From NCBI GenBank assembly GCA_963169165.1, contig CAUJFL010000450.1, positions 1-35,234 of the forward strand: DNA of 35,234 nucleotides, read 5' to 3'. The DNA is from Myxococcota bacterium (GTDB taxonomy: Bacteria; Myxococcota_A; Polyangia; Polyangiales; Polyangiaceae). The position numbers were made by a program, and so were the translations under genes. The notes under the pieces were generated by a model. It searched no databases and was not told the DNA's origin. It saw only the letters and a program-made list of their open reading frames with translations. This document shows positions 23,668-31,556 of this stretch, piece by piece. Every line of letters starts with the position of its first letter. Positions within the stretch are counted from its first letter, which is position 1.

Positions 23668-25503
23668 TCAGCGCGCGCGCCACGAGACGCGCGTCGTGTC
23701 GCCCGCCATCAGCGTGACGGCGCGCTCCTCGAGCACGGTGCCCGCGTCGAAGAGCGTGCAGCGGGCGGTCTCCTCGGACTTGCTCATCTCGACGCGCGCG
23801 CTCGACTTGCCGCCGATGAACACGTTGAGCTGAGGGCAGCGCACCTGTGCAGAGGTCGGCCCGTCGCTGACGAGCGTGGCCGCGCGGAACGGCAGCGAGA
23901 TGGTGAATTCGAGATCGGTGTCGCCGTCGTCTTTCACCTCGACGCGCTTCGTCACCTTGTCGCAGCACGGGTTGCCCGCGCCGACCGAGCCGACCACCGT
24001 GTGAACGCCGACCGCGAGGTTCTTGCGGGAGCCGTCGCCGGCGAACGGCGGGCCTCCGTCGATCGAGAGCATCACGCTCTTCGGGAACACGCGGAACCTG
24101 ACGCCGCGATCGTGCGTGACAGGCGGGCCGCCCCACGCCACGCCGCCCGTCGCCACCCTGCCGCGGTCGATGAGCGAGATGGTCGGCGCGGACGTCGCGC
24201 TCGCGACCACGCTCGCGCTCGCGCTCGGGGCGGGGTCGGGCGCCCTGGCGGAGGGCTCGGCGACCGGCTCGGCGCTCGCGGACGGCGCCACGGACGCCGG
24301 GGCCTCGCGTCGAGACCGCGCCTGGCGCGCGCCGAGCAACGCCGCGCCCACGACGAGCGCGAGCGCGGCCCCGAGCCCTGCCTTCTTGGCGAGAGAGCGG
24401 CGCGAGCGCCCCCGCGAGAGCCGGCTGATGTGCGCGAGGATCGCCGCGTCGCCGGGCGTCTCGGCGAGCGCGCGGTTGTAATGATCGGCCGCCGCGACGA
24501 CGTCGCCCGCGCGCTCGGCCGCCTGTCCCCGCGCGAACAGCCGGGGCGCGAGGCGCGCGGGCAGCTCTCGCCTGTACGCCGCGGGCTCGGCGAAGAACGC
24601 CGCCAGCTCGGCGGCGCGGTCCGAGATCCCGAGCGCCTGGAGCTCGTCGCTGAGCGCGCGCGCCACCTCGCCCATCGACGCGGGCCGCGCCGACGGCTGC
24701 TGCGCCAGCATCCGGGACACGATCCGCGCGAAGACCGCGCCGATCTCGGGCACCTCGCGCTCGGGCGGCGAGAACTGCCCGTCGAGCACGCGCCGCAGCA
24801 CCTGCGCCGGGTTGCGCCCCTCGAACGGCGGGTGCCCCACCATCGCCTCGTAGAGCAGCACGCCGAGGCCGAACACGTCGGCGCGCGCGTCGACCTCGCC
24901 GCACTCGATCTGCTCCGGCGCCATGTACGCGGGAGAGCCCAGCACCTGACCCGTCGCGGTCACGCCCTGCTGGTCGAGCATCTTCGCGATGCCAAAATCG
25001 GTGATCTTGACCTCGACCGCGCCGTCGGCCTTGCCGGACTCGCCGCCATGACAGAACCCGAAGAGCACGTTCTCGGGCTTCACGTCGCGGTGCACGACGT
25101 CGCGCTCGTGCGCGTGCGCGAGCGCCTCGGCGAGCTCGACCGCGACGGAGGCCGCGATCTCGGGCGGCAGCGCGCGCTCCTCGGTGAGCACTTTGCGCAG
25201 GCTCTTTCCGCGCACGAGCTCGGCGACGAGGTAGCGCTCGTGCTCGTCGTCGCCGGAGACGTCGAAGATCTCGACGATGCCGGGGTGGCGCAGCTTGGCG
25301 ACGGCGCGCGCCTCGTCGGAGAACCGCTTCGCGACCTCGACGCTCTCGCGCAGGTGCCGGTGGATGATCTTGACCGCGACGTCGCGCCCGAGCCTGCGGT
25401 CACGCGCGCGAAAGACCGTGGCCATCCCGCCGTGGCCGATCTCCTCGACGACCTCGTATTTCTCGAGGTGAGGGAGGCTCGCCGCGCGGGCGGTCTGCGT
25501 CAT
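23668..25503 (-). CDS. Transmembrane Ser/Thr protein kinase coupled to pyruvate kinase gene
   Basis: 611 residues. The ATG at 25503 overlaps the stop of the pyruvate kinase gene (ATGA), which decides the start. The kinase domain (about 16-285) has the Gly loop IGHGGMATVF, K45, E64, catalytic HRDVKPEN with D140, DFG at 169-171 and APE (MAPEQ) at 195-197. It is therefore an active-looking Hanks-type kinase. A helical region (about 290-365) is followed by one transmembrane helix (about 370-395) and an Ala/Pro/Ser spacer. A C-terminal domain (about 465-611) with beta pattern FRVFPKSVMLSIDGGPP and GVHTVVGSV resembles PEGA domains and would face the periplasm. Myxobacteria have many such kinases. 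The coupling to a glycolytic enzyme gene recalls the pfk-pkn4 operon of Myxococcus xanthus, where kinase and enzyme interact. Confidence 0.95.
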   Translation of the reverse strand: MTQTARAASLPHLEKYEVVEEIGHGGMATVFRARDRRLGRDVAVKIIHRHLRESVEVAKRFSDEARAVAKLRHPGIVEIFDVSGDDEHERYLVAELVRGKSLRKVLTEERALPPEIAASVAVELAEALAHAHERDVVHRDVKPENVLFGFCHGGESGKADGAVEVKITDFGIAKMLDQQGVTATGQVLGSPAYMAPEQIECGEVDARADVFGLGVLLYEAMVGHPPFEGRNPAQVLRRVLDGQFSPPEREVPEIGAVFARIVSRMLAQQPSARPASMGEVARALSDELQALGISDRAAELAAFFAEPAAYRRELPARLAPRLFARGQAAERAGDVVAAADHYNRALAETPGDAAILAHISRLSRGRSRRSLAKKAGLGAALALVVGAALLGARQARSRREAPASVAPSASAEPVAEPSARAPDPAPSASASVVASATSAPTISLIDRGRVATGGVAWGGPPVTHDRGVRFRVFPKSVMLSIDGGPPFAGDGSRKNLAVGVHTVVGSVGAGNPCCDKVTKRVEVKDDGDTDLEFTISLPFRAATLVSDGPTSAQVRCPQLNVFIGGKSSARVEMSKSEETARCTLFDAGTVLEERAVTLMAGDTTRVSWRAR

Positions 25504-26927
25504 CCGACGACCCGCACGCGGATGGTGTTGGTGCTGCCGGCGACCCCGATCGGCGAGCCGAACACCGCGACGAAGCGATCGCCCGGCGACGCGAGGCCCT
25601 TCGCGAGCACGTGGCCGTTGGCGCGGTCCACGAGATCGTCGGCGTCGCGCGAGCCTTCGATCATGAGCGGCGTCACGCCCCAGAACAGCGCCATCTTGCG
25701 GCGCGTGCGCTCGTTGGGGGAGAACGCGACGATCGGCGTGCGCGCGCGCGCCTTCGAGACGAGGCGCGCGGTGTGCCCGCTCTCGGTGAACGCCACGACG
25801 AGGCGCGCGTCGATCTCGTCGGCGATGTCGGCGGCGTTGCGCGCGATCGCCATCGGGACGCTCGCGCCGCGGCTGATGTCGCTCGTCTGCGGCGCGTAGA
25901 AGCTCGACGTCTCGGCCTCGACGATGATGCGCGCCATCATCCCGCACGCGAGGATCGGGTGCTTGCCGTTGGCGGTCTCTCCCGAGAGCATCAGGCAGTC
26001 GGCGCCGTCGAACACCGCGTTGGCGACGTCGCTCGACTCGGCGCGCGTCGGTCGGTTGGACTCGACCATCGAGTGGAGCATCTCGGTCGCCACGATCACG
26101 GGCGACTGCGCGCGGCGCGCCGCGGCGATGAGCTGCTTCTGGATCACCGGGACGTGCTCGGGCGGGAACTCGACGCCGAGATCGCCGCGCGCGACCATGA
26201 TCGCGTCGGTCACCGCGAGGATCTCGTCGATGCGCTCGACCGCCTGCGGCGTCTCGATCTTGGCGACGACCGGCGTCGGTCGCCCCCACGCCTCGCAGAT
26301 GTCCTTCACGAGCCGCACGTCGTCGGGCGTCCGCACGAACGACAGCGCCACGTAGTCGACGCCGTTGGAGAGCCCGAACGACAGATCGGCCTTGTCCTTG
26401 TCGGTGACCGCCGAGAGCCGCACGCGCGCCGCCGGCAGGTGCACGCCGCCGTTGTCGCGCAGCGCGCCGCCCTGCTCGACCCGCGCGTAGAGCGCGGCGT
26501 CGCGCGCGCCCTGTACCCGCAGCGTGATGCGGCCGTCGTCGAGCAGCACGCTGTCGCCCGCCTTCACGTCGGCGACGAGGCCCTCGTAGCGGATCGGGAT
26601 GACGCCGCTCCCGCCGCCGTCGGCGCCCTCGACGAGCCGCACCTCGGCGCCGTGCTCGAGCGCCATCGTGCCGCCCACGCGGCCGGTGCGGATCTTCGGG
26701 CCGCAGAGGTCCTGCAGGATCGCGATCGGCTTGCGGCACTTCTCGGCGGCGCGCCGGATGCCCTCGATGCGGCGGCGGTGCTCCTCGTGCGTGCCGTGGC
26801 TGAAGTTGAGGCGCGCGACGTCCATGCCGGCCGCGATCAACTGCTCGAGCTTGGCGTCCTCGTCGCACGAGGGGCCGATGGTGCACACGATCTTGGCGCG
26901 CCTGGCGAACATGTCGGGGTCACGCAT
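25500..26927 (-). CDS. pyk: Pyruvate kinase
   Basis: 475 residues from the ATG at 26927; an ATG at 26912 is equally good and would start at MFARRAKIVCTIGPS. Signature segments are CTIGPSC, MDVARLNFSHG, the B-domain in the 60-160 range, catalytic K223 in VAKIETPQAVERIDEI, and VARGDLGVEFP (Mg and phosphate binding). The C-terminal allosteric domain is present (TSDISRGA, FTESGHTARLVSKARA). The enzyme converts phosphoenolpyruvate and ADP to pyruvate and ATP in the last step of glycolysis. Length is normal. It heads a two-gene unit with the Ser/Thr kinase. The region 26928-27044 separates it from the divergent small basic protein gene; no strong promoter for this strand is seen. Confidence 0.96.
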   Translation of the reverse strand: MRDPDMFARRAKIVCTIGPSCDEDAKLEQLIAAGMDVARLNFSHGTHEEHRRRIEGIRRAAEKCRKPIAILQDLCGPKIRTGRVGGTMALEHGAEVRLVEGADGGGSGVIPIRYEGLVADVKAGDSVLLDDGRITLRVQGARDAALYARVEQGGALRDNGGVHLPAARVRLSAVTDKDKADLSFGLSNGVDYVALSFVRTPDDVRLVKDICEAWGRPTPVVAKIETPQAVERIDEILAVTDAIMVARGDLGVEFPPEHVPVIQKQLIAAARRAQSPVIVATEMLHSMVESNRPTRAESSDVANAVFDGADCLMLSGETANGKHPILACGMMARIIVEAETSSFYAPQTSDISRGASVPMAIARNAADIADEIDARLVVAFTESGHTARLVSKARARTPIVAFSPNERTRRKMALFWGVTPLMIEGSRDADDLVDRANGHVLAKGLASPGDRFVAVFGSPIGVAGSTNTIRVRVVG

Positions 26928-26989
26928 CGTAGCCGCGCGCGCGCGAAGCGACAGCGAGACCGGCTCGCGCGGCAAACGGGCGCGCGGGG

Positions 26990-27018
26990 TTGCCACGACG
27001 GGCGAGGTCGACTACACG
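26990..27018 (+). promoter_or_regulatory. Candidate sigma-70 promoter for the small basic protein
   Basis: TTGCCA (26990-26995), 17-base spacer, TACACG (27013-27018). The -35 matches at five of six positions and the -10 at three of six. Transcription would begin near 27025, twenty bases before the ATG at 27045. Plausible, not proven. Confidence 0.4.
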
Positions 27019-27044
27019 CGCGGTCCCTTTCTCGAGAGATCGCC

Positions 27045-27173
27045 ATGTTCCTGTTCCTGAAGAGCTCCAAGCCCCGCAAGACCGACCGAAACCGCAGCGC
27101 CCGCTACCGCGCCAAGCTGAAGGCGAAGAACAGGGGCCGCCGCGCGCGCATCAACAACGCGCACCGCGCCTGA
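27045..27173 (+). CDS. Small highly basic protein (42 residues), possibly ribosome- or RNA-associated
   Basis: The sequence begins MFLFLKSSKPRKTDRNRSA and continues RYRAKLKAKNRGRRAR, ending INNAHRA. About 40 percent of residues are Lys or Arg, and after a short hydrophobic start the whole chain is basic, with no acidic residue other than one Asp. This composition is typical of small ribosome-associated or RNA-binding proteins. I do not recognise the family. The gene has its own candidate promoter and a weak GAGAGA ribosome site. It diverges from pyk and is followed closely by the convergent sugar kinase gene. The reading frame remains open upstream, but the upstream codons look like antisense of pyk. 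Confidence 0.65.
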   Translation: MFLFLKSSKPRKTDRNRSARYRAKLKAKNRGRRARINNAHRA

Positions 27174-27190
27174 GCGCGCCTCGACTCGGC

Positions 27191-28219
27191 TCAGGGCAGC
27201 GCGCGCGCGAGCACGTCGGCGAGCGCGCGCATGTCAGGCTCGTGCGTGAGCCGTGACAGGCTCGCGCGCACCTTCTCGATGGTCGGCTCGACGAACTGCA
27301 AGAAGGCGGGGTTGCCCTTCTCTCGGTCGATGAAGACAAAGCGCCCCGCGTCCTTCAGCTTGCGCTGGACGGTGACGAGGTCGAACTCGCGCACCACCTC
27401 CGCTCGCGGCCGCCCGGCGAGCTGGGCGAACTCGGCGAGGCGCGCCTCGACGAACGCGCGGTCGAACGTCTGGTAGCTGTCGTTGAGCAGCGCCACGAGA
27501 TCGTAGACGCTGGGGCCGAGCAGCGCGTCCTGAAAGTCGATCCACACGAGCCGCGGCTCGCCGTCGACCTCGCGCACCATCAGGTTGCGGCTCTGGTAGT
27601 CGCGGTGCACGAAGCCTCGCGGCCAGCTCGCGATGCGACGCGCGAGCCGCTCCGCCACCGCGTCGAACGTCTGGCGATCGTCGGGAGAGAGCCCGTGGCC
27701 CCGCGCCTCGAGCGCCCACTCTCGAAAATGGTGGATCTCCCACGACAGGAGATCCTCGTCGAACGCGCGCCTCCCGACGACGCTCGTCGGCGGCAGCGCG
27801 GCGAGCGAGCGCTGGGCGAGCGCCAGATCGCGGACGGCCGCCTGATAGCACCGCTCTCGCGCCGCGGGCTTCGAGCTCAGGTACTGCGCGAGCGTGTCGT
27901 CGCCGAGATCCTCGACGAGCAGCCACCCGTCGCGCGAGCCGTCGGCCAGGATCTTCGGCACCGCCACGCCCCGCTCCTGCAGCAGCTCCTGCACCTCGAC
28001 GAACGGCCAGCGCGCGCGGGCGCCGTCGGTCTTGTCGATCTCGTCCGAGCGCGTGGCGTCCGGCACGAAGAACGCGACGGCGGCGCGACCGTCCGGCGCG
28101 ACCGCGCGAAAGAACTTGCGGGTCGACGCGCCCCCCGGCATCGACGAGATCGTCGCGTCGGGCGCGCCAAAGGCCTCGTGGAGCAGCGCGCGGAGCGGGG
28201 CGAGATCGAGGTCGGCCAA
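27191..28219 (-). CDS. COG3178 sugar kinase (AmgK-like, aminoglycoside-phosphotransferase fold)
   Basis: 342 residues, TTG start; no ATG lies before the conserved N-terminal helix. Typical kinase-like elements are present: PGGASTRKFFR near 28-38, LVEDLGDDTLAQYL at 101-114, catalytic H205-R-D207 with N212 (HRDYQSRNLM), and metal-binding D228 in WIDFQDALLGPSVYDL. The C-terminal block with KLKDAGRFVFIDREKGNP is characteristic of COG3178. Characterised members (AmgK) phosphorylate N-acetylmuramate and N-acetylglucosamine in cell-wall recycling, usually next to the MurU nucleotidyltransferase. MurU is not seen in this window, so the exact substrate is uncertain. The gene is transcribed away from the beta-propeller gene, sharing the region 28220-28377. 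Confidence 0.88.
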   Translation of the reverse strand: MADLDLAPLRALLHEAFGAPDATISSMPGGASTRKFFRAVAPDGRAAVAFFVPDATRSDEIDKTDGARARWPFVEVQELLQERGVAVPKILADGSRDGWLLVEDLGDDTLAQYLSSKPAARERCYQAAVRDLALAQRSLAALPPTSVVGRRAFDEDLLSWEIHHFREWALEARGHGLSPDDRQTFDAVAERLARRIASWPRGFVHRDYQSRNLMVREVDGEPRLVWIDFQDALLGPSVYDLVALLNDSYQTFDRAFVEARLAEFAQLAGRPRAEVVREFDLVTVQRKLKDAGRFVFIDREKGNPAFLQFVEPTIEKVRASLSRLTHEPDMRALADVLARALP

Positions 28220-28287
28220 GGCCGCGACCCGTTACCGGCCCTGCGCGCGGGCGACAACCGTCCCGTGCCGGGCGAGCGCGTCGCGCG

Positions 28288-28307
28288 AGTGTGCCAGTTG
28301 GCACGCT
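28288..28307. promoter_or_regulatory. 20-base inverted repeat upstream of the beta-propeller gene
   Basis: AGTGTGCCA-GT-TGGCACGCT: nine-base arms matching at eight positions around a two-base centre. It is located in the divergent gap between the sugar kinase and the beta-propeller lipoprotein. This is a likely protein-binding site. Confidence 0.4.
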
Positions 28308-28308
28308 C

Positions 28309-28318
28309 TGTCGCGACA
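28309..28318. promoter_or_regulatory. 10-base perfect palindrome TGTCGCGACA
   Basis: A perfect palindrome immediately after the larger inverted repeat (28288-28307). Together the two may form adjacent operator sites. Confidence 0.3.
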
Positions 28319-28348
28319 CGATTTGCAGAAATCGAAGCCAGTTCGATG

Positions 28349-28364
28349 TGGCACGCGGGGTGCT
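28349..28364 (+). promoter_or_regulatory. Candidate sigma-54 (-24/-12) promoter before the beta-propeller gene
   Basis: TGGCACGCGGGGTGCT keeps the full TGGCACG, and GG and GC are separated by ten bases. Only the first T of TTGC differs (G). The predicted start near 28375 lies about three bases before the ATG at 28378, so the message would be nearly leaderless. It resembles the element before ccoI. Confidence 0.4.
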
Positions 28365-28377
28365 TCGCGGCTCGGAC

Positions 28378-31300
28378 ATGCCGAACCACCGAAGCCTCTC
28401 CGCGCAGCGCGCCACCCTCGCCTTCATGCTCGTCGCCCTCGGGAGCGTCGCCGGTTGCTCGGGTGGCGAGGCCGACGGGGGTCCGGGCGCCAACCCCGGC
28501 GCGTCCGCTGGCGAGTTCGAGTCCGACTCGCCGGTGCCCGGGCAACCGCAGCAGAAGGGCGGCTTCGGCACCGACGCGCCCTCCGCTGGCAGCGGGGCCG
28601 GGGGCGCGTCGTCGGCCACGCCGGCGCCCGGAAAGGACAACGGCGAGGCGGCGCAGGCGATCCTCGAGGCCGACGTCATCCAGGTGCGCGGCAGCCGCCT
28701 GTACGCCCTCTCGCGCTACGCGGGCCTCGCGGTCGTCGACATCTCCAAGCGCGACGACCTGAAGCTGCTCGGCAAGAAGCGCCTCGCCGGGCAGCCGTTC
28801 GAGATGTACGTGCGAGACGACGTCGCGTACGCGATGTTCACCTCGTGGGGTGCGTACCGCTACGACGAGAAGGCCGACTCGTACGAGTACGTCCAGACCA
28901 GCCACATCGCGGCGATCGACGTCACCGATCCCTCTCGGCTGACCACGGTGGGCGAGTTCGACCTCCCGGGCGACGTGTCGGACTCGCGCATGATCGGCGA
29001 CGTCCTCTACGCCGTCACCTACGAGAACGGCTACTGCTGGCGCTGCACCAACGGCAACGCGACCACGGTGACGTCGCTCGCGGTCGGTGATCCGAAGCAC
29101 GTGTCGGTCATCGACAGCCTCTCGTTCGCCAACCCGCAGAACCAGTACGGCGGCTGGGGCAAGCGCAGCGTCACCGTCACCCAGGATCGCATGTACGTGG
29201 CGGGCGAGGAGTACTCGAGCGACTCGAAGCACGCCTCGACCATCCAGATCGTCGACCTCAGCGCCGGGACCGGCAAGCTGGCGAAGGGCGCCTCGGTGCC
29301 GGTCAAGGGGATGATCGAGAGCCGCTGGCAGATGGACGAGCACGACGGGGTCCTGCGCGTGATCAGCCAGCCGGGCTGGTGGTCGACCAGCGAGGCGCCC
29401 GCGATGCAGACCTTCAAGGTGACCTCGGCGACCGCGATCGAGCCGCTCGCCAGCGTCGATCTCAAGCTCCCCAAACCCAACGAGCGCCTGCGCAGCGTCC
29501 GCTTCGACGGCGCGCGAGGCTACGCGATCACCGCCGAGCAGAAGGACCCGCTGTTCACGCTCGACTTCTCCGATCCGAAGCAGCCGAAGCAGGTCGGCGA
29601 GCTCGAGATGCCCGGCTGGGTCTACCACATGGAACCGCGGGGCAACCGCATCTTCGCGCTCGGCTTCGACAACCAGCAGCAGGGCGGGAGCCTGCACGTC
29701 TCCTTGTTCGACGTCTCTGACTTTGCCAACCCAAAGATGCTGTCGCGCGTGCCGTTCGGGGGGAAGTGGAGCAGCCTCGCCGAGGACCAGGACCGCATCC
29801 ACAAGGCGTTCAACATCTTGCCCGAGCAGGGCCTGATCATGGTCCCGTACAGCGGGTATTCCTACTCTGACGGCGACTACGGCTGCGGCAGGTACGAGAG
29901 CGGGATCCAGCTCATCGACTTCACCGACGACTCGCTGACCAAGCGCGGGGTCGCGCCGCAGAAGGGCGACGCGCGACGCGCCTTCCTCGCGGACGGGAGG
30001 CTGTTCGCGGTGTCCGACGACGCGGTCCGAGCCTTCGACATCGACGATCGCGACGCCCCGAAGCAGACCGCGCAGCAGCTGCTCGCCAACAAGGTGAACC
30101 GCACGGTGAGCGCCGGTGACCACCTCGTGCGGGTGTCGATGGACTGGTACGACAGCCGCGTGTCGCTCGAGGTCGTGCCGCGCGGCGACGCCGACACCCC
30201 GACGCCCACCGGAACCCTCGAGCTGTCGAGCTCGACCGAGAAGACCAAGGGTTGCTACTCGAGCTGGGGCTGGAACGCGCAGATGTTCGCGGTGGGCACC
30301 GACGTACACCTGATCGCGCCCTCGACCGACGCTTATTACTATGAAGGCGGCAGCGGCGCTCCCAACACGCGGGTGCGCGTCGTCACCGTCAGCGTCGCCG
30401 ACCCCGCGAAGCCCGCGCTCGTCGCGGACACCGAGCTCGATCTCGGCGTGCCCCTCAACGAGATCTCGTGGGGCAACGGCTACGGCTACGGCTACGGTTA
30501 CTATGGCGGAGGCGCGCTGGTCGACACGGGCGCGAGCAGCGTGCAGCTGGGCACGACGGTCGCGTTCTCGCGGCGCAAGGGCGCCTACGTCGACGGCTTC
30601 TACAAACCAGAGGTCCGCGCGCTCGAGGTGTTCGATCTCTCCGATCCCAGGTCACCCAGGCACGCGTCGACGGTCGACCTGGGCGCGGCCGACGGAGAGA
30701 CAGGCATGATCAAGGCGGGCAGCGTCGTCTACTCGTCACACTGGGAGAAGCAGGTCAACGGCAAGGTGCGGTTCTATGTCGACCGCGTCGATCTGTCGGA
30801 CCCGGCCCACCCGCTCCCCCTGCCGCGGTGGAGCGTCCCGGGCTCGCTCGCGGCGTTCGATCCCAAATCGAACCAGGCCGTCACGGTAGACTACAAGGCC
30901 GAGCTCGTGCCAGGTGACAGCCAGTTTGGGTGCGGCGGCTACGGCTACGCGACCGTGGGAGACGGCCCCGAGGGCGCCGGGAGCGCGCCGACGGAGCCGA
31001 GCTACGAGCCCACCTGGTGGACACCCGCGGGCTGCGTGCGGACGCACCGCACGTTCAAGCTGGTCTCGATCGATCCCTCCGACCACGGCGCCCTCGTCGA
31101 CTCGATGCCGTTCCCCACGTCGGGCTACCTCGAGGGGCTGCGCCTCGGCGACGCGCGCCTGATGACGATGCTCCGCTCACAGAACGGAGGTTCCAGCGTG
31201 TTCACCCTCGCGCTCGGCGGCGCGAAGCTCGAGAGCTCCCAGGTGATGGTCGAGGAGCCCAACAAGTCGGGCGGCTACTATTTCTGGGGCAGCACCTACC

Positions 31301-31509
31301 TCGCCGACGTCGCCGACACCCGCGCGCTCTTGCTCAAGTACGGCAGCGAGCGCCCGAAGGCGTACGCGTTCGACACGAAGAGCCTGGCCTCGCCGACGCT
31401 GACGTCGCTCGGTGAGCTGTCGAGCTATCCGTACGAGGCGCGGATCGACGGTGACACGGCGATCTGCTCGCTCGACGTGTACGGCGTGCAGCTGCTCGAC
31501 ATGAAGTGA
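28378..31509 (+). CDS. Secreted lipoprotein with beta-propeller domain (Beta_propel, PF09826-like)
   Basis: 1043 residues from the ATG at 28378. A GTG at 28291 would add 29 residues and spoil the signal. A lipoprotein signal (LAFMLVALGSVAGC, lipid Cys27) is followed by a Gly/Pro/Ser linker to about residue 95. The body is a run of WD-like beta blades with repeated patterns such as LYALSRYAGLAVVDISKRD, HIAAIDVTDPSRLT and VSVIDSLSF, in which each blade ends with a Val-Asp/Ser pair followed by Asp-Pro or Asp-Lys. This matches the Beta_propel domain family of secreted proteins. A Tyr/Gly run (YGYGYGYYGG) is at about residues 700-711. Binding or structural roles at the outer surface are likely; no catalytic motif is seen. 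It has its own upstream region and is convergent with the ArsA-type gene. Confidence 0.88.
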   Translation: MPNHRSLSAQRATLAFMLVALGSVAGCSGGEADGGPGANPGASAGEFESDSPVPGQPQQKGGFGTDAPSAGSGAGGASSATPAPGKDNGEAAQAILEADVIQVRGSRLYALSRYAGLAVVDISKRDDLKLLGKKRLAGQPFEMYVRDDVAYAMFTSWGAYRYDEKADSYEYVQTSHIAAIDVTDPSRLTTVGEFDLPGDVSDSRMIGDVLYAVTYENGYCWRCTNGNATTVTSLAVGDPKHVSVIDSLSFANPQNQYGGWGKRSVTVTQDRMYVAGEEYSSDSKHASTIQIVDLSAGTGKLAKGASVPVKGMIESRWQMDEHDGVLRVISQPGWWSTSEAPAMQTFKVTSATAIEPLASVDLKLPKPNERLRSVRFDGARGYAITAEQKDPLFTLDFSDPKQPKQVGELEMPGWVYHMEPRGNRIFALGFDNQQQGGSLHVSLFDVSDFANPKMLSRVPFGGKWSSLAEDQDRIHKAFNILPEQGLIMVPYSGYSYSDGDYGCGRYESGIQLIDFTDDSLTKRGVAPQKGDARRAFLADGRLFAVSDDAVRAFDIDDRDAPKQTAQQLLANKVNRTVSAGDHLVRVSMDWYDSRVSLEVVPRGDADTPTPTGTLELSSSTEKTKGCYSSWGWNAQMFAVGTDVHLIAPSTDAYYYEGGSGAPNTRVRVVTVSVADPAKPALVADTELDLGVPLNEISWGNGYGYGYGYYGGGALVDTGASSVQLGTTVAFSRRKGAYVDGFYKPEVRALEVFDLSDPRSPRHASTVDLGAADGETGMIKAGSVVYSSHWEKQVNGKVRFYVDRVDLSDPAHPLPLPRWSVPGSLAAFDPKSNQAVTVDYKAELVPGDSQFGCGGYGYATVGDGPEGAGSAPTEPSYEPTWWTPAGCVRTHRTFKLVSIDPSDHGALVDSMPFPTSGYLEGLRLGDARLMTMLRSQNGGSSVFTLALGGAKLESSQVMVEEPNKSGGYYFWGSTYLADVADTRALLLKYGSERPKAYAFDTKSLASPTLTSLGELSSYPYEARIDGDTAICSLDVYGVQLLDMK
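30478..30510 (+). repeat. GGCTAC hexamer microrepeat encoding Gly-Tyr
   Basis: Three exact GGCTAC units are followed by degenerate GGTTAC and TATGGC, giving GYGYGYGYYGG in the beta-propeller lipoprotein. Slippage here would add or remove Gly-Tyr pairs without changing frame. Confidence 0.7.
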
Positions 31510-31522
31510 GCCTCGCGCCGAG

Positions 31523-31548
31523 CCCGGCGAGCGAGCGCGCTCGCCGGG
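31523..31548. terminator. Perfect 10-bp hairpin between convergent genes
   Basis: CCCGGCGAGC (31523-31532), loop GAGCGC, then GCTCGCCGGG (31539-31548), exactly complementary. It lies in the 47-base gap between two converging stop codons, so it can act in both directions. No U-tract is present; termination is inferred. Confidence 0.6.
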
Positions 31549-31556
31549 ACTCGCCG

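Noticed and set aside
27170-27194. CTGAGC...GCTCAG inverted repeat between the small basic gene and the sugar kinase
   Set aside because: Six-base arms with a 13-base loop are too weak to call a terminator.
27877-30309. Long minus-strand open frame antisense to the beta-propeller gene
   Set aside because: Composition is Arg/Val/Asp/His-rich mirror sequence with no domain; the plus-strand gene has signal and blades.
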